Below, piece by piece: positions 36,901 to 48,873 of a DNA stretch of 64,000 bases. Made by a program: the position numbers and the translations under genes. The notes beneath the pieces were generated by a model. That model was given only the letters and a program-made list of their open reading frames with translations, had not been told where the DNA came from and made no database searches. Source of the stretch: Beroe forskalii (lineage: Eukaryota; Ctenophora; Nuda; Beroida; Beroidae); assembly GCA_011033025.1 (NCBI GenBank), contig WFMF01000501.1, positions 1 through 64,000 of the forward strand, given 5' to 3'. Positions within the stretch are counted from its first letter, which is position 1, and each line of letters opens with the position of its first letter.

Positions 36901-39900
36901 TGGTGAACAGACTTCAGCAATTCTGTACTGTAGTTTGTAGATAAAAATATACCACTCTTTTAGAAATAAAATAAGTGTTTATTTATTTTCTAAATTCTAA
37001 AGATGGGGCTCGAGACATTTTGAAATTTTCATTTTTACTTTCTCATCAGGTTGTTAAATTGAAAGCTTTTAAGAAGTTCAAGGACAACACGGATGCCTTA
37101 GCGGCTGCGACTGGGTTCATTGAAGGTATTATTATATCTTGAGCAAGCTAGAGAGCTTTTACGAATATCAGGGAAACACCTTACTGCCTTGAAACTATCA
37201 TGATTGATTGAATTTTGAAATATACTCCGGCTCAATTTGCATACATCAAATCAACTGAAAAGTGAAAATTCCATACAGTATCTCGTGTACCTCTGAATTT
37301 GGAGCAATTTTTTATTATGAATTTGCTTGAAATATTCTATTCTGTCGATGATGTTCTGCATGTGCATTTTGGCAAGTGTAAAATGTATTTCTTAATTTTA
37401 GGAATACATTACACGCTAATTGCACTAAGACTGAGACAGAACCACGTAAAACCATTGCTGGGCGATGTTACCTGCTGTTATCAGATGTTTTCAGGTAAAA
37501 TCAGCAAAGGACTGAAGAAATTTCTCAAGAAAGTGGTGGTTGATGGGGGTTTACAGGATCAAATTGCTGTGCAGGATGCTGCGTTGGGGAAAGCAATTAA
37601 GGTGTGTATCTAAGTTTTCATATTATGTCCCTCAGACTTTTTCGTTTGATATTTCTCCATTTTGCGTTAAGTAACAGTTACTAACGATAATATAGCATCG
37701 CAATGAGGAACCCTACAAGTGGATCCTGCGTGGTAAATGTTGTGTGGTAAAATACTGTGTGGTTAGAAATTCGGCGTTCGCGCCGCCGAAAAGTACAAAA
37801 ACAAACAAACCCCATTTTCGCACGATCTGCAGGTTTTTGCGTGTTCCATACCAACTACATTCCAAACGTGTTCTATGCTCGACTCGGTATTATGATTGAA
37901 TTCCTTACCACACATCAAATTCAGCCTCTGTAAATTGCTAATGTGCAATGGGAGAAATGGATGAAAAGGACAAATCGAATTCCTTACCACACGCTCAATT
38001 GGTGGAAACAATCGTGTGTAAATCATTGCAGTTGAGTGATTATACACTCAACATCTTACACACAATGCTAAATGCAATAAATGTTACTTGTCTCAGAAAT
38101 AGAATTGAAATATAAAAGTATGTTTTTGACCGTTAAAATAAAGTTGGAATTTTCACGAAAATCTTGAATTTTTTGGAATTGTAATTAACGCTCAAAAAAT
38201 TTGTCCTCCTCATTTTTTGACGATATAATTTTTCATAGGGACTTCTGAAAGAAAAATCCTCGGAATTTATCGGAGTCCGTGGGGGATCCGCTTTAGAATT
38301 TGGATATTGTCTTGGCCAGGATGGGTCGGCGGAGTCGATCTTGCCAAGTATTTAGCCCCGGGGATCCATCCCGGCCAAGCCAATATCTCAAATTTATAAG
38401 GGTGCCGGATACCTAAAAGCAAAAATTTATTGGAGGATTTTTCGGAAAGAACCACCCTATGAAAATTGGAGACCACCGCGCGGGGAATGAGGAGGACAGG
38501 CGGTGTTTGAGCAGCACGATAAATTCCAAATTATTCAAGATATCAGCTCTGACCCAACTCAAATTTTTATTTTATCAATAACAATTTTATCGCCCTTCCT
38601 ATTTCTGAGACAAATTTCAAATTTATTGCATTTAGCATTGTGTGTGATGTTAACACTTTATAATTCAATACACACACATTTACACACGATTGTGACAACC
38701 AATTGAGCGTGTGGTAAGGAATTCGATTTACATGTCCTTTCATCCATTTCCCCCATTGCACATTAGCAATTTACAGAGGCTGAATTTGAGCGTGTGGTAA
38801 GGAATTCAATCATAATACCGAGTCGAGCATAGAACACGTTTGGAATGTGAAGTTGGTATGGAAACACGCAAAACTTGCAGATCGCGCGAAAATGGGGTTT
38901 GTTCACATTTTTGTACTTTTCGTCGGGCGCGAACGCCGAATTTCCTTAACCACACAGTATTTTACCACACAACATTTACCACGCAGGATCCACTTGTAGG
39001 GTTCCTCATTAATTGTGTTCATTGCTGTTCTGGCAACAAATCGCATAATACTTGTGCAATTATTGACCAACTTGTCTTCGTTTTACAACCATCATTCAGC
39101 TACTTACAACCAGTAACCACTGTTTCGCCCTCAGGATTCCCTTGATTTGCCGTGTGTCAGTAACACAGCAATCACTGAGCTGTACCGTGGACTCCGACAA
39201 CAAGCTCCCAGTCTGCTCGGAATAACGGAGAAGAACATGAGTCTTATGTCCCTGGGACTGGCTCACTCCCTCTCCCGATACAAGCTCAAGTTTAGCCCTG
39301 ACAAAGTGGACACCATGATCATACAGGCTATTTGTGAGTACTGCCTTTTCATAACCTTCTTCAAAATATATCTAAGAAGCATCTGCAACAAGTATCCGTA
39401 AATCTACAGTGCGAAATTATTTAGACGTAGCTGACCTCCATGTTATTTATTTGCGGGGCAGTCACAGTACGAAAACTAGTTTGTCGCAGGCGCGAAGACA
39501 CTGCTTTGGTAAATTTTCATTGCAGTTGAAATTTAGCCACATTTTTACCGCGCCGCGCGCCTGCATTGTGTCATTTGTGATAGCACCAATTTTGAATGGC
39601 GGGTTCTCATTTTCAATCTCATTTTTTTTTTGCCCGGGTATAATTGCGACTTTCTGCTTTGATTAAGGGGTTTTCAAGGCCAAATCAGAAGTGTGTTCAT
39701 TCTTATTGAATGCTTAGTTGATCTGAAATTCTGTTACTTTAGAAACAGCATAGGTGGGCTTATACACGGATCACGGGCCCAACTCACGCCCTCCCTACAG
39801 ATTTACCCTCAAATTTGATTGTATAAAGTAGTGTTGTAAAGTTTAAAACATCAGTATACCTTGACATCAGATTACCTTGAAATCAGTTTACCTTGAAATC

Positions 39901-42900
39901 AGTTTACCCTGACATCAGTTTACCTTGACACCATGTCGCCTTACATCAGTTTACTCTGACACCAGCGACATCCTCCCTTTTCATGAGGGTTGTGTCTTGT
40001 GTTACGCTCTCTCCATTTCTGAAAGCACGATTCTCTCTGCAGCAAGCCTCATTACCTCCCATATAAGGAATAATGTGCCGTGCTTTTAACTCCATTATCT
40101 CGTGACCTCCCTCATGTAATGTGATTGTTGTGTTGTAAAGCAGTCACGTGTCCTATCACAAGGGCTATTATTTACTGCTGCTAATTCAGCTGCTGACAGT
40201 AATACTGCTCTCATATTTCAAGCACATGGAAATATCATCACAGCACGATTATACGCACTGAGCACTTCTCATCCTCAGTTTTAAACTTTACAACACTACT
40301 TTATACAATCAAATTTGAGGTAAGATTCCGTTCCATGTGTATCTGAGTCTCTTCGGAGCTCCGACTCACATCTTTTGGTTTGTCTTCCACTGGGAGGACT
40401 CTATCAAACAGAAATTAAAAGAAACACGAAATAAACACATGGTAGTGCCAAGTTGTATGTCGTCAAACCCCAACCGTATGCGTTGAATTGACACCTCACA
40501 CTGTTAAGGCCCTATTCAGTCGTAAATTAGTTCTTGGCCGGCCATTTCATGATTGCGGTAGTTACGAAAAATAAACTTTTTAAAAGTCTGCTTTATCACT
40601 TTACCTCCCGTTAAGTCTCCTAATATCCCACCAAGGGGATGGGGTACCAAGTGGGGGTTGCCACTTATATTAGGTTTTGTCTCCCCAAGGACATCCATTC
40701 CATCCCTCCATTTTATCCCCCTCTCATTCCCACCCTCCCTCCGTTCTATCCCCCACTGCCTCGGCAACACATTTCAACTTCTCCCCGCTTTGTAATTACT
40801 CTGATGCCCCCCTCTCTGTTGTTTCAGGGGGAAACGTCTATTAATTAAAACACAGTGAAGCAAGTTTGTTAACAACTAAACTAAACTTTCATGAATCATA
40901 CTCTTGAAATCTCAGTTTTCTTGAAAAGTTGAAATGATGGTACTCTGCACTCTTGAAACTAGAGGTCTCCATACTCGAAAGTCCACCCCTGTTTGTCCTC
41001 GGTCTCGGCAAGCATCACTACCTCTTCATTGCGTATTCCAAGGAAGCTGTTGAGTCCTGTAGCATCGGTATTAGTGATGGAGCAATCTGTTGGATTCCAC
41101 ACTTGGTTTGCAGCAGAGTGATCAATGGGTTGGAATGTCCCATCTGACGCCAAGACTTTCGATACGCGGAGCAGCTGTCTTCTGTGCCAGTACAAGTTTG
41201 CTCCTTCGAGACCGAATATTAATCCATTTTTATCCGATCTGGTCAGACTGTTGCCAGTTTCTTCTGAAAGGAGGTTCCATCTGCGAGAACACCCACCTTG
41301 AAGCGCTGGGTATTCGATGTTTTATCTATATCTGCCGTTATGAGCGATTCAATAGTTTTCTTCCTCTTCTTTTTGCCAATGGTTGTGAAAGACATATCTA
41401 TTGACTTTCCACTGTCGGTATTATGGATATTGCAGTGGATTAAGTGCCAGTGGTCGTTGGTGATATTTAGGTTAAGATCAAAGTTGAGAGCGACTTCCCT
41501 AACGGTGCCTGTAACTGGCTGAAGAGTGTTCCTTACTATGTGATGTGTGGGAAAGTCGAATGAGATGAATCTACCATAACTGGTATAGAATGGTGCAGCT
41601 TGGGCCTTGTCCACGACTTTCAGAGAAAGCGTGTTGCCTGCGCTTTCTATTCCTATGTATTTACCAGAAGCTTCATGTTTGAGGTAGACAACCATCTGGG
41701 TCTTCGTGAAGGACTTCTGAGGACCACTTGAGCCAGCTCCGCAGTCAGAGACCAGTCCGTATTCCCCTGAGGAAAGATCCACAACACCTTTACAGGCTGA
41801 TCCAATGAACGCACACTTGTTCTTGGCAGTGCCCCAGTTTTTCTTGTCGTAATCCACTACTCCGTAGACGCTCTCATCAACAAAAGTGAGCCCCCCTTCG
41901 TCGACGCCTTCCCACTGTGTATAGAAAGCGTTAGCCCGATCATAATCGTATAAAACTATTGGATAGAATGCTTTCGCGAGAATGGCTAATTCACATATGG
42001 TTCCGTTTGGTGCTAAGAAGGTCCCATTTCGGAAAGGCCCCCACTTTTTCCCATAGCTGTTCTGCACAATGAATCCCTCTTTGGAATACCCTATAACGGA
42101 GTTGGCGTGGAGACACCCTCTCCCACACTTCTCCCCAGGTCGCTTGTTGGTGTTATCGTAGCAGGTAGTCAGGGAGCCCCCTGGAGGGCTGCGATGGCCA
42201 TTTCCTCGCTCTGAGCAGATCCAATCCCAGCAATCACCACGAACTGATCATGGAGCGTGTTGTTAAACTTGAGAGGGTGGAGGTGGCCGCAGGTTTCCAG
42301 ACAGAACTTCATGTCCTTCACCCCATCTCGGTACATGCACTTCCTCCTGATGTACGGCACGTCGGTTTCTGGCACTATAAAATCCCTTTTACTGGCTTGT
42401 CCGGTCACCGAGTGCGGCTGGGCACCAATACAAACGCGCTGCGCACAATTCATGAAGCTTTGAATGGAAAATGGGATGTAGTTCTCAGAGGTTACAGCAA
42501 CCCGGGTCTCCAGAGCTTGGGTACCAGCAACCCAGCCACAGGACCCACATGTGTGCCCCTTGTAAGCGGGCTCGTGTACCATGCCATGGTCCCTCCAGTC
42601 CAGTGCCTCTGGGTACTCAGAGGTATCGTCTTCATCTGCCTCTTCTTCTGCCTCTTCATCCTCTTCATCAGATAACTCCTTGTCTGAATTCAGAAGTTCT
42701 ATGTCGGAGTAAACCGAATCTCCATGTTCGGCGAGTTCTTTCTCGAACTTATCTTCGAGCGTCTTCAGTTCGTCCATATCAAAATCATCCTCGTCCTTTA
42801 GCTCATCCACCAGCTTCATGAATCGCTCGTGAGATTCTTGCGTAGCGGAGCCAACGAGGACCAAGAAGCCCAGAAGAAGTAATGCAGAAATCATTGTCTC

Positions 42901-45900
42901 CTGTGAGAAGATAATACTTCAGTCGTAGCTTTCTCTGTCTTATTTAAAATAAAATGGCACGTGTCTCACGTGCGGTCGTGCCTCTCAAAAATTCACACTC
43001 AACAAAATTATAACACCTCAAAAGTGGAATGGCACTTTGGAATTAGCAGCTAGAATTAATATGCCTTCAGATTAAAATTTCACCTGACTGAAGGTGAAAA
43101 AAATTGAAATGGAAAATTTAGGACCCATATAATATCGTATTATCATGCGACAGCTGCTCAATTGGAAGGGGAAGCTGACTTCAACAGAGCTTAAAGAATT
43201 TATTTGTCTAGTAGCGCGTACGTAGCAAGTAGCACGTACGTTAGTTCTAACAGCGCATAGACGGTTGACCAATCGGCGCTAAGGGTTCATATGACGCTGC
43301 TCGCTGAATGGGTCCAGCATGAAGTGCTGTGGGTTATCTGATCCAGGAGATGAACAACTCGCGGATCAAAGCCACGCGCTCGAAATAACTGTGTAGTGGA
43401 ACTACTACAGACACAGCGGCTATGCCTCGGCATTTGGCGATCAGGGACGCAAAACGCCCTCTTTATACTTTGAAATCTCAAGAAAAAAATGAATTGAAGT
43501 ATTGATATGGTGTCTGTGAACAAAGATTCCTTTGAATTATTTGACAAGGACGTATTGACAAATAATAAACGTTAATGCCGTCCATTATTCAATTGAGTTT
43601 TGAGAATTTTACGTTTTCACAGTAATAACGTGTCCTGTCAAGCAGCAGAACATTTAAAACTACCCTTACCCCATTGAGCTGTCATGAATTCTACAACAAT
43701 GGAGGGGCACTGGGCAGGTTTAACGTTATTGTCTGAGATACCATTCAAAATTACTGTCAATTTGCCCCCCGTACATTTACGGTCAATGAAAATTTGTACG
43801 CTCATAAATTATTAGATAGCTTGATATGAGGTTTCCATTGATCCTTTTATCACACACGGCTAGCAGCAAAATATTACCAGAGTGTTAGATAACTTTTGTT
43901 CTTTAATGTTCATTCATCAAGTTTCAAGGCTTAATAATTTGGTCTGACATTACAGTAATCTTTTGATAGTATGCTGTACATTATGTCCGCGGCTGTGCTG
44001 TAAAATAGTCGTGGTTACGTCCTGTGACCACGCCGCAATGTTTGGGCGTGGCCTTGGATATTCCACATAGCCACACATCAAAAAAGGACTTCTATTTCTA
44101 TGACTTATACTACCCACAGCAAACCAGGCCATGGGGCAACCAATCAATAATCAGCTCGTACCACCATGCGAATCCACAACGCAATCCATACTGCGGGTAA
44201 TAAACCAATACGCCGTACGCGTTATTCTGGAGACACTGTGACACGTTAAGTTTGACTGAACTATTTCATCTGGGTAAGAATTGAACACCTGTTTAAAAAC
44301 ATAGGTATGAAATAAAATAATTTCCTCTACAAGTTTCCAGTTAAAGATGATATCAAAACCACCTGTTAATTTGAAACGAGTGACCACGCACGATCGTCAC
44401 GGCGCGTGCTCACGTAAACAGACTTTCTGCTAGATACTAAACGCGTCAAAGAGCAACGGCCTTACGGTGGCGTCTCGAACAGATATACGTGCGGCTTTTC
44501 AATGCGCGGCGTAATAGTGTGCGGTTTGCTGCCTGTAATTAACAGGCAGCGAGCCGCGCATGGAAAAGCCGCGCACATATGAGTTCGACACGCCCCTGTA
44601 AGAGTTAGAAATGGCTGTCTTAACCCATAATCGTCGCACGACAACGCGAGCAATGATTTCGACTTTCACAATTTCTGCCCCACCTTTCTCCGATTCTTGG
44701 GCTAGTGATTTGGGGGAACAACCCCCACTCACGCTCACCACCGTCTAGCGTTTCAAAGAACGCAGCTTACTGGCGAGCGCGTTACCTGCACCTGTCTCCT
44801 CTCGTTCTCACCCACACTCCAACCTTCTAAAGCGTTCTGTCCGCGCAACGAGTATGCTTCGCATTGCAATCATGTCCTGTTGATATTGCGGCATTGGGCT
44901 ATTTCACAAATCGTTGATCATACTAAATATCACTTGGGAATAAATATAGAAGTATATGTAATATGTATGCACATAGAGCGATCGAAAGATCCATCGAAAA
45001 AAAAAACGCGCAAAAAACAGTGCGCGCGCAATGCTGTAATAAGTAATTTCCTTTTCATTGAATTTTGTCGAAATTCGCGCCTTCTTTCGACAGATATTTC
45101 GATCGACGCATGTACAAACATATGGGTAATATGAAAATGGCTACAGTTTGACCGTTTTATTCCCTATTTCAGCGCTACTGGACGACATAGACAAGGAACT
45201 GAACAACTACATCATGAGGTGCCGGGAGTGGTACGGTTGGCACTTCCCCGAACTCACCAAGATAATCTCAGATAACCTCGTGTACGCTAAAGTGGTCCTC
45301 GCACTTGGAGAAAGGTTTGTGGGCATGATATGCCTTGTTGAAAATTCTGTGAATAATTCTTGTATCTTTGACAATGAAGTCCCAAAGCACTAAAAGGTTT
45401 AATTTTAAAACGTCGAACTGGAAATTAAAGCTGAAGAATCTAGTCTCTTGAGACTGTAAAGTACAAATTTCAGAAAATCATGCAGGAATATCATAACAGT
45501 CAGCTTCCTTCAGAACGAACGCTGTGACAACCGACCTATCGGAGATCGTGACAGAAGACATCGAGGCAGAAATCAAGAAAACCTCGGAGATATCGATGGG
45601 CACTGAGATCTCGGATGCGGACATTCTGAACATCCAGCACCTCTGTACCCAGATCACGACTATCACTGACTACCGGAGTCAGCTCTACGAGTACCTGAGA
45701 AACAGGATGAACGCTATCGCCCCCAACCTGACTATCTTGGTGGGGGAGCTAGTCGGTGCTAGACTCATCTCCCACGCGGGCTCACTCATTAACCTGGCCA
45801 AATACCCCTCCTCTACTGTCCAGATACTCGGCGCTGAGAAGGCCCTGTTCAGGTTAGTGGCCTGGATTTTACTCTCTTTCTATTTTTATCATGTTAATGA

Positions 45901-47648
45901 CCCAAATTAAGGGTTTTGCACGAGGGCTTACTTTACAGTTTACGTCTAGTACGCAAATTTGAATTGATAATGATAATCCTCTTTTATTTATTTCAGAGCA
46001 TTGAAAACGAAGCATGACACTCCTAAATACGGACTTATTTACCACGCTTCTTTGATTGGACAGTCTCAGCCCAAGTACAAGGGAAAGGTGAGTGCTCTAT
46101 TATTGCTGGAAAATCTTATTTCATTCTACGTTCGTGCACTTCAGGACTCATTTAATCTCGAACCAGCATTGTTTTTATTTTTACCTTCCACAATACGCTA
46201 TTTCATACGTCATGTTCTCTTCAGATATCTCGAATGTTAGCCGCCAAAGCCTCGCTAGCAATCAGGTACGATGCTTTAGGAGAAGGGGAGTCCAACACTG
46301 AACTAGCCTTCGCTAACCGTGAGAAGATTGAGAAGAGACTCAGACAGTTGGAAAAGGGCCAGGTTGGTTGGTTTTGGATCAACTTTTTCAATGCGTCGAA
46401 TTCAAAGCAATGTTCAGATTTGAAGCATTCTTGAAGCCCAAATCGTCTCGAATTTACGACTTTGTTACGATTTTATTTCATTAAATTTCTGTTTATCTCA
46501 GCTAAAGCGTCAGAGTGGAGGTGGGAGTTTTAAGAAGCAATTCAAGAGCTACGAGAACACTGGACCAGTACAGAAATACAACACGGATGTGGACGCCCAA
46601 CTCGGAAAGAGGAAGAAAGGTTGGTTCGAAATGCAAACCACTGAACTTCATAGTTGTATTTTTAACGTGCGCTGTGAGCGGAGTCTTGACCAATGTTACA
46701 CGTTTGTGCGTTCATCTATTGGTCGAAAAGTAGGTCGAAACAACAGGAATAGAAAGAAGCGAGCATTGTCCCATAGCCCCGGTAAAACAGTCAGGACAGC
46801 TTTTCCTTTTTCTGTTCCATGGCCCGAGTTGACGATGGGGAGATTGGGAAATATAATGCAATCACGAAATCGTGGATAATCTTTGCCTAGTACTTTTTGG
46901 CGTGTTTCTTTGGACTTCTGAGCACACATACCAGTTGAAACAAAGCATGATATCTCAAACCTTTCTTATCACAGAACCATCTGAAGAGAAAGAAGTGACG
47001 AAGAAGCCTAAGATCGAGGAAATAAAGCAAGAGCCAACAGAAACCAAGGAAGAGGTACGTATGATTCCGGCCGATTGCCCTTCGTATGCCACGACATGCC
47101 AAGATTGGTCTTGGTCATCCTAGACACATGCAAAATGAAATCTAAAATGTGCAACAATTGTCAAAAAAATCCAACTAAAATTTTGGATATTTTTACCGTC
47201 TTCAGATGAAATCAAAATTATGCATATTCATTCGTCTATATAAATTTTCAATTATTTTCAATACCTGTTTTTGTACTGTTATGATGATGTCCTCATTTTG
47301 AATTCCATGATATGCATACTCAGGAATATTTCATTTCAAAAAGTAAAAACTTTTGGCTTGTACTCCCAAGGCCCATGGATTCGATATTTCAATCTCGAAA
47401 AACATGCAAAAATCGTGGAGGTATGGATGATCCATCAATTATCACAGGATTCTCTTCAGGCTACCACAGTGAACGGATCCAGTGAAGGTGTTGAGAAGAA
47501 GAAGAAGAAAAAGAAGAAAGTTAAGGGAGAGGCTGTGACCCCCGCCCCAGAAACCCCAGATCCAGAAACCCCAGCTCCAGAGGCTCCCACGAAGGAAAAG
47601 AAGAAGAAAAAGAAGAAAATAAAAACGGAAGTAATGGAGGAAGCATAG
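33989..47648 (+). CDS. NOP58: NOP58, core protein of box C/D snoRNPs
   Basis: Eleven coding exons: 33989-34108, 37050-37125, 37495-37601, 39135-39333, 45173-45314, 45514-45852, 45997-46087, 46225-46362, 46502-46619, 46975-47054 and 47460-47648. Every junction is GT/AG and phases agree, giving 532 aa (human 529). The start is [20 protein letters not shown]. The coiled-coil and Nop domain follow: [77 protein letters not shown] and [20 protein letters not shown]. The C-terminus is the expected Lys-rich tail (KKEE/KKK blocks). NOP58 acts in the nucleolus with NOP56, fibrillarin and SNU13 in 2'-O-methylation guide particles. NOP58 rather than NOP56 is indicated by the [20 protein letters not shown] block. 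The introns were scanned for C/D snoRNA boxes without success. Intron 4 hosts an antisense protease gene. Confidence 0.96.
34266..34727. mobile_element. MITE with GGGATCGTTC ends, in NOP58 intron 1
   Basis: Element 34269-34724 begins GGGATCGTTCACATATTACG and ends with the inverted ATAATATGTGAACGATCCC. It is flanked by ATA on both sides, a likely 3-bp target duplication as in PIF/Harbinger-type elements. Internal sequence has C-rich blocks (CCCCCTCCCCC), no coding potential. A degraded relative lies at 9909-10027. Confidence 0.7.
35094..35443. repeat. Degenerate 21-22-bp tandem repeat
   Basis: Built from GGTGCAGATAGGGTGCATTT with frequent changes, about 15 copies. Two or three more units occur at 35950-35995. 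Sequence between (35455-35940) carries partial inverted copies built on TTGGGACA and TGTCCCAA. Long minus-strand frames rich in Pro/Cys here come from the repeat and are not genes. Confidence 0.75.
37702..39010. repeat. 1.3-kb foldback (long palindrome) in NOP58 intron 3
   Basis: Left end AATGAGGAACCCTACAAGTG, right end the inverted CACTTGTAGGGTTCCTCATT. The arms pair through GTGTTCTATGCTCGACTCGG / CCGAGTCGAGCATAGAACAC and inward to CTTGGCCAGGATGG / CCATCCCGGCCAAG near the centre (about 38356). So almost the whole 1.3 kb is one imperfect palindrome with arms of about 600 bp. The motif GTGTGGTAA or its complement recurs several times in each arm. No coding potential. A transcript of this intron would form a very long hairpin. 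Confidence 0.85.
39803..40322. mobile_element. MITE with inverted ends of about 40 bp and a 17-bp internal repeat
   Basis: Left end (39803-39850) contains CTCAAATTTGATTGTATAAA and GTGTTGTAAAGTTTAAAAC. The right end (40277-40322) is its reverse complement, ending TACAATCAAATTTGAGG. Next to the left end, 39851-39965 is a degenerate repeat of ATCAGTTTACCTTGACA (about six copies). No transposase; target duplication unresolved. Confidence 0.7.
40330..41242. other. NOP58 intron 4, stretch before the protease gene
   Basis: No gene seen. 40610-40830 is rich in C runs (CCCTCC-type). This should include the protease 3' UTR on the minus strand, but no AATAAA on that strand was found close to the stop codon. 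Confidence 0.3.
41243..42894 (-). CDS. Secreted papain-family (C1) cysteine protease homologue, one frameshift
   Basis: Intronless, antisense inside NOP58 intron 4. About 550 codons in two frames joined near 42177-42181, where a run of five G (minus strand) seems one G short; otherwise a TGA follows at 42171. Residues 1-19 are a signal peptide ([19 protein letters not shown]). Residues 20-93 form a highly acidic propeptide. [12 protein letters not shown] (93-104) marks the mature start. CGSC (116-119) holds the probable catalytic Cys, but the usual following Trp is replaced by Gly-Trp, and the Gln of the oxyanion hole is not evident. His near 263 (LHANSVIGY) and Asn near 279 ([10 protein letters not shown]) are present. 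The last 250 or so residues lie beyond the protease domain; [19 protein letters not shown] suggests a beta-trefoil-like fold, uncertain. Activity cannot be judged. Confidence 0.8.
42939..42972 (-). promoter_or_regulatory. Probable protease promoter: paired E-boxes and AT-rich TATA-like element
   Basis: Two CACGTG sites (42958-42963 and 42967-42972) are separated by three bases. Next to them, nearer the gene, is a TATTTTAAATAAG-like stretch, about 45-60 bp upstream of the protease ATG. CACGTG is the classic site for MYC/MITF/USF-type bHLH factors. Function is inferred from position only. A CTCACAG just before the ATG could instead be a splice acceptor, which would place the true promoter further away. 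Confidence 0.45.
42973..45172. other. Rest of NOP58 intron 4
   Basis: No exon recognised. A strong GC-rich inverted repeat lies at 44471-44592. Positions 44980-45140 contain CGATCGAAAGATC-like sequence, and 45100-45140 has sequence shared with 10220-10290. Open frames on either strand are short and lack recognisable motifs. Confidence 0.4.
44471..44592. repeat. GC-rich inverted repeat
   Basis: GTGCGGCTTTTC and ATGCGCGGC in the left arm pair with GCCGCGCAT and GAAAAGCCGCGCAC in the right arm. CTCGAAC pairs loosely with GTTCGA at the ends. The centre is the palindrome GCTGCCTGTAATTAACAGGC. MITE-like. Confidence 0.65.
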
Positions 47649-48873
47649 ATTATGTTTTTAGCATTTTAATCGTCGGATTTGATAAGGATTTTTAATGGAT
47701 TCTCGAGAATTTCTAGTAGAAAAGACTGGTGTCTGGTAATGGTAAAATTATTAACATTCCATTTCCATGGTGAATTCATTTATTCTTTTAATTTAACTTA
47801 TTACTTCTTAATTGATTTTAACATTCCAATTCTATTTTGAAAAATAGGCTGTTGGTTAATGGATAGGATGGTGATTCTTCGTGAAAATTGTTTCTATGTG
47901 AGTTTCAAAGTCCAATATTGCGAAGTACAAGTAGTAGTCGACAAGAAGACTATATTGAACAAATTCCCCCTGTCAATTTATCTTAAATTTATATTTTATC
48001 TGATTTAACGATAGTATCTGGACTTTTCAACGGATCGGGATAAGGAGAACCTTGTGTTAGCATTTTAAAGGTTTTATATCACGCGCATTTTCAATTTCAT
48101 TTTGATCGATGACTGCTTTTTTCGGGCTGTTTTTAGGCCGTTTTTGCAGCATTGATTTTTTGTTATCCCTCAATATGCGGATTCAAAAAAATATTTGTTA
48201 TGTTCAAATTGATTGAGACGCACTGTATTGTTGGACTTTTTGTTACGTCAACATTCACTCAAAGTTAACGTCCAATCAGAACAAAGAAGAGGGCTTTCGA
48301 CACGCCCGCGCCCCTGTAATGTAATTTTCCTAATATGCCAGCATAGTCAATAGTTGAATTGCTAAACACATATATCCCTTTTTGTGTTGCGCGGCGCGTT
48401 CCTAAGCCCGCATAGGTGTGTACGCTAGCGGCGCTTCCCTACGGGAGGAAGCGCGCCGCGCAACGCAAACTGGGATATACGTGTTACTGTTTAGCAAGGG
48501 CGTCCCCTAACTTGCCGCGCACTCCGTGCGCGTAACCAGGGTCCTGGTTAGGGCAACGGCTGTTCTGAGAGGAACGGCGCCGCTTCCTAAGCCCACATAG
48601 GTGTGTGTACGCGCCGCGCGCATCCCTACGCGAGCCACGCAGGGATATACGTGTTTAGCAACGGCACCGCGCGCGCGGAACAGAGCGCTGGTTGGGGAAA
48701 GTCGGCGCGGCATTAGCACCTGGGTCCCTTAACCAGGGACGTCGCGTCGCGAAACGCTTGCTGCGCCGCGCATTCCGTGCGCGTAACCATGTGCATGGTC
48801 CTGGTTAGGGCAAGCACCTGGTTAAGTTTGCTAAACGCGTACAGCGTATATCCCTGTTATCGTCGCGCGGCGC
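46008..48873. repeat. Segmental duplication, copy 1 (NOP58 exons 7-11 and downstream)
   Basis: This block, from inside NOP58 exon 7 through the 3' flank and into the palindromic cluster, recurs from about 48925 to 58380. Shared anchors are the exon-7 end with its GGTGAGTG donor, exons 8-11, the 3' flank through CACTCAAAGTTAA, and the palindromic cluster. Copy 1 has intact exons and is the functional NOP58 end. Confidence 0.85.
48357..48873. repeat. GC-rich palindromic module cluster 2
   Basis: Starts GCTAAACACATATATCCC, then CCTAAGCCCGCATAGGTGTG, then the hairpin GCGCTTCC...GGAAGCGC. Then come GGGATATACGTG and TTTAGCAA, GCGCACTCCGTGCGC, CCAGGGTCCTGG, a second A module (about 48593-48661), CGCGCGCGGAACAG, and CCATGTGCATGG with GTCCTGGTTAGGG. 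The cluster ends with a partial reversed A module (48830-48873). Each listed block is wholly or nearly self-complementary. The block 48435-48577 is inverted relative to cluster 3. Confidence 0.85.

Noticed and set aside
37763..39145. Frames of 67-101 codons in NOP58 intron 3
   Set aside because: They lie in the arms of the 1.3-kb palindrome and mirror each other.
43360..43450. tRNA- or 5S-like GC patch
   Set aside because: No cloverleaf, A/B box spacing or terminator could be laid out.
45315..47459. C/D snoRNA genes within NOP58 introns, as in many animals
   Set aside because: No intron showed a C box (RTGATGA) and a D box (CTGA) at fitting spacing with a terminal stem.
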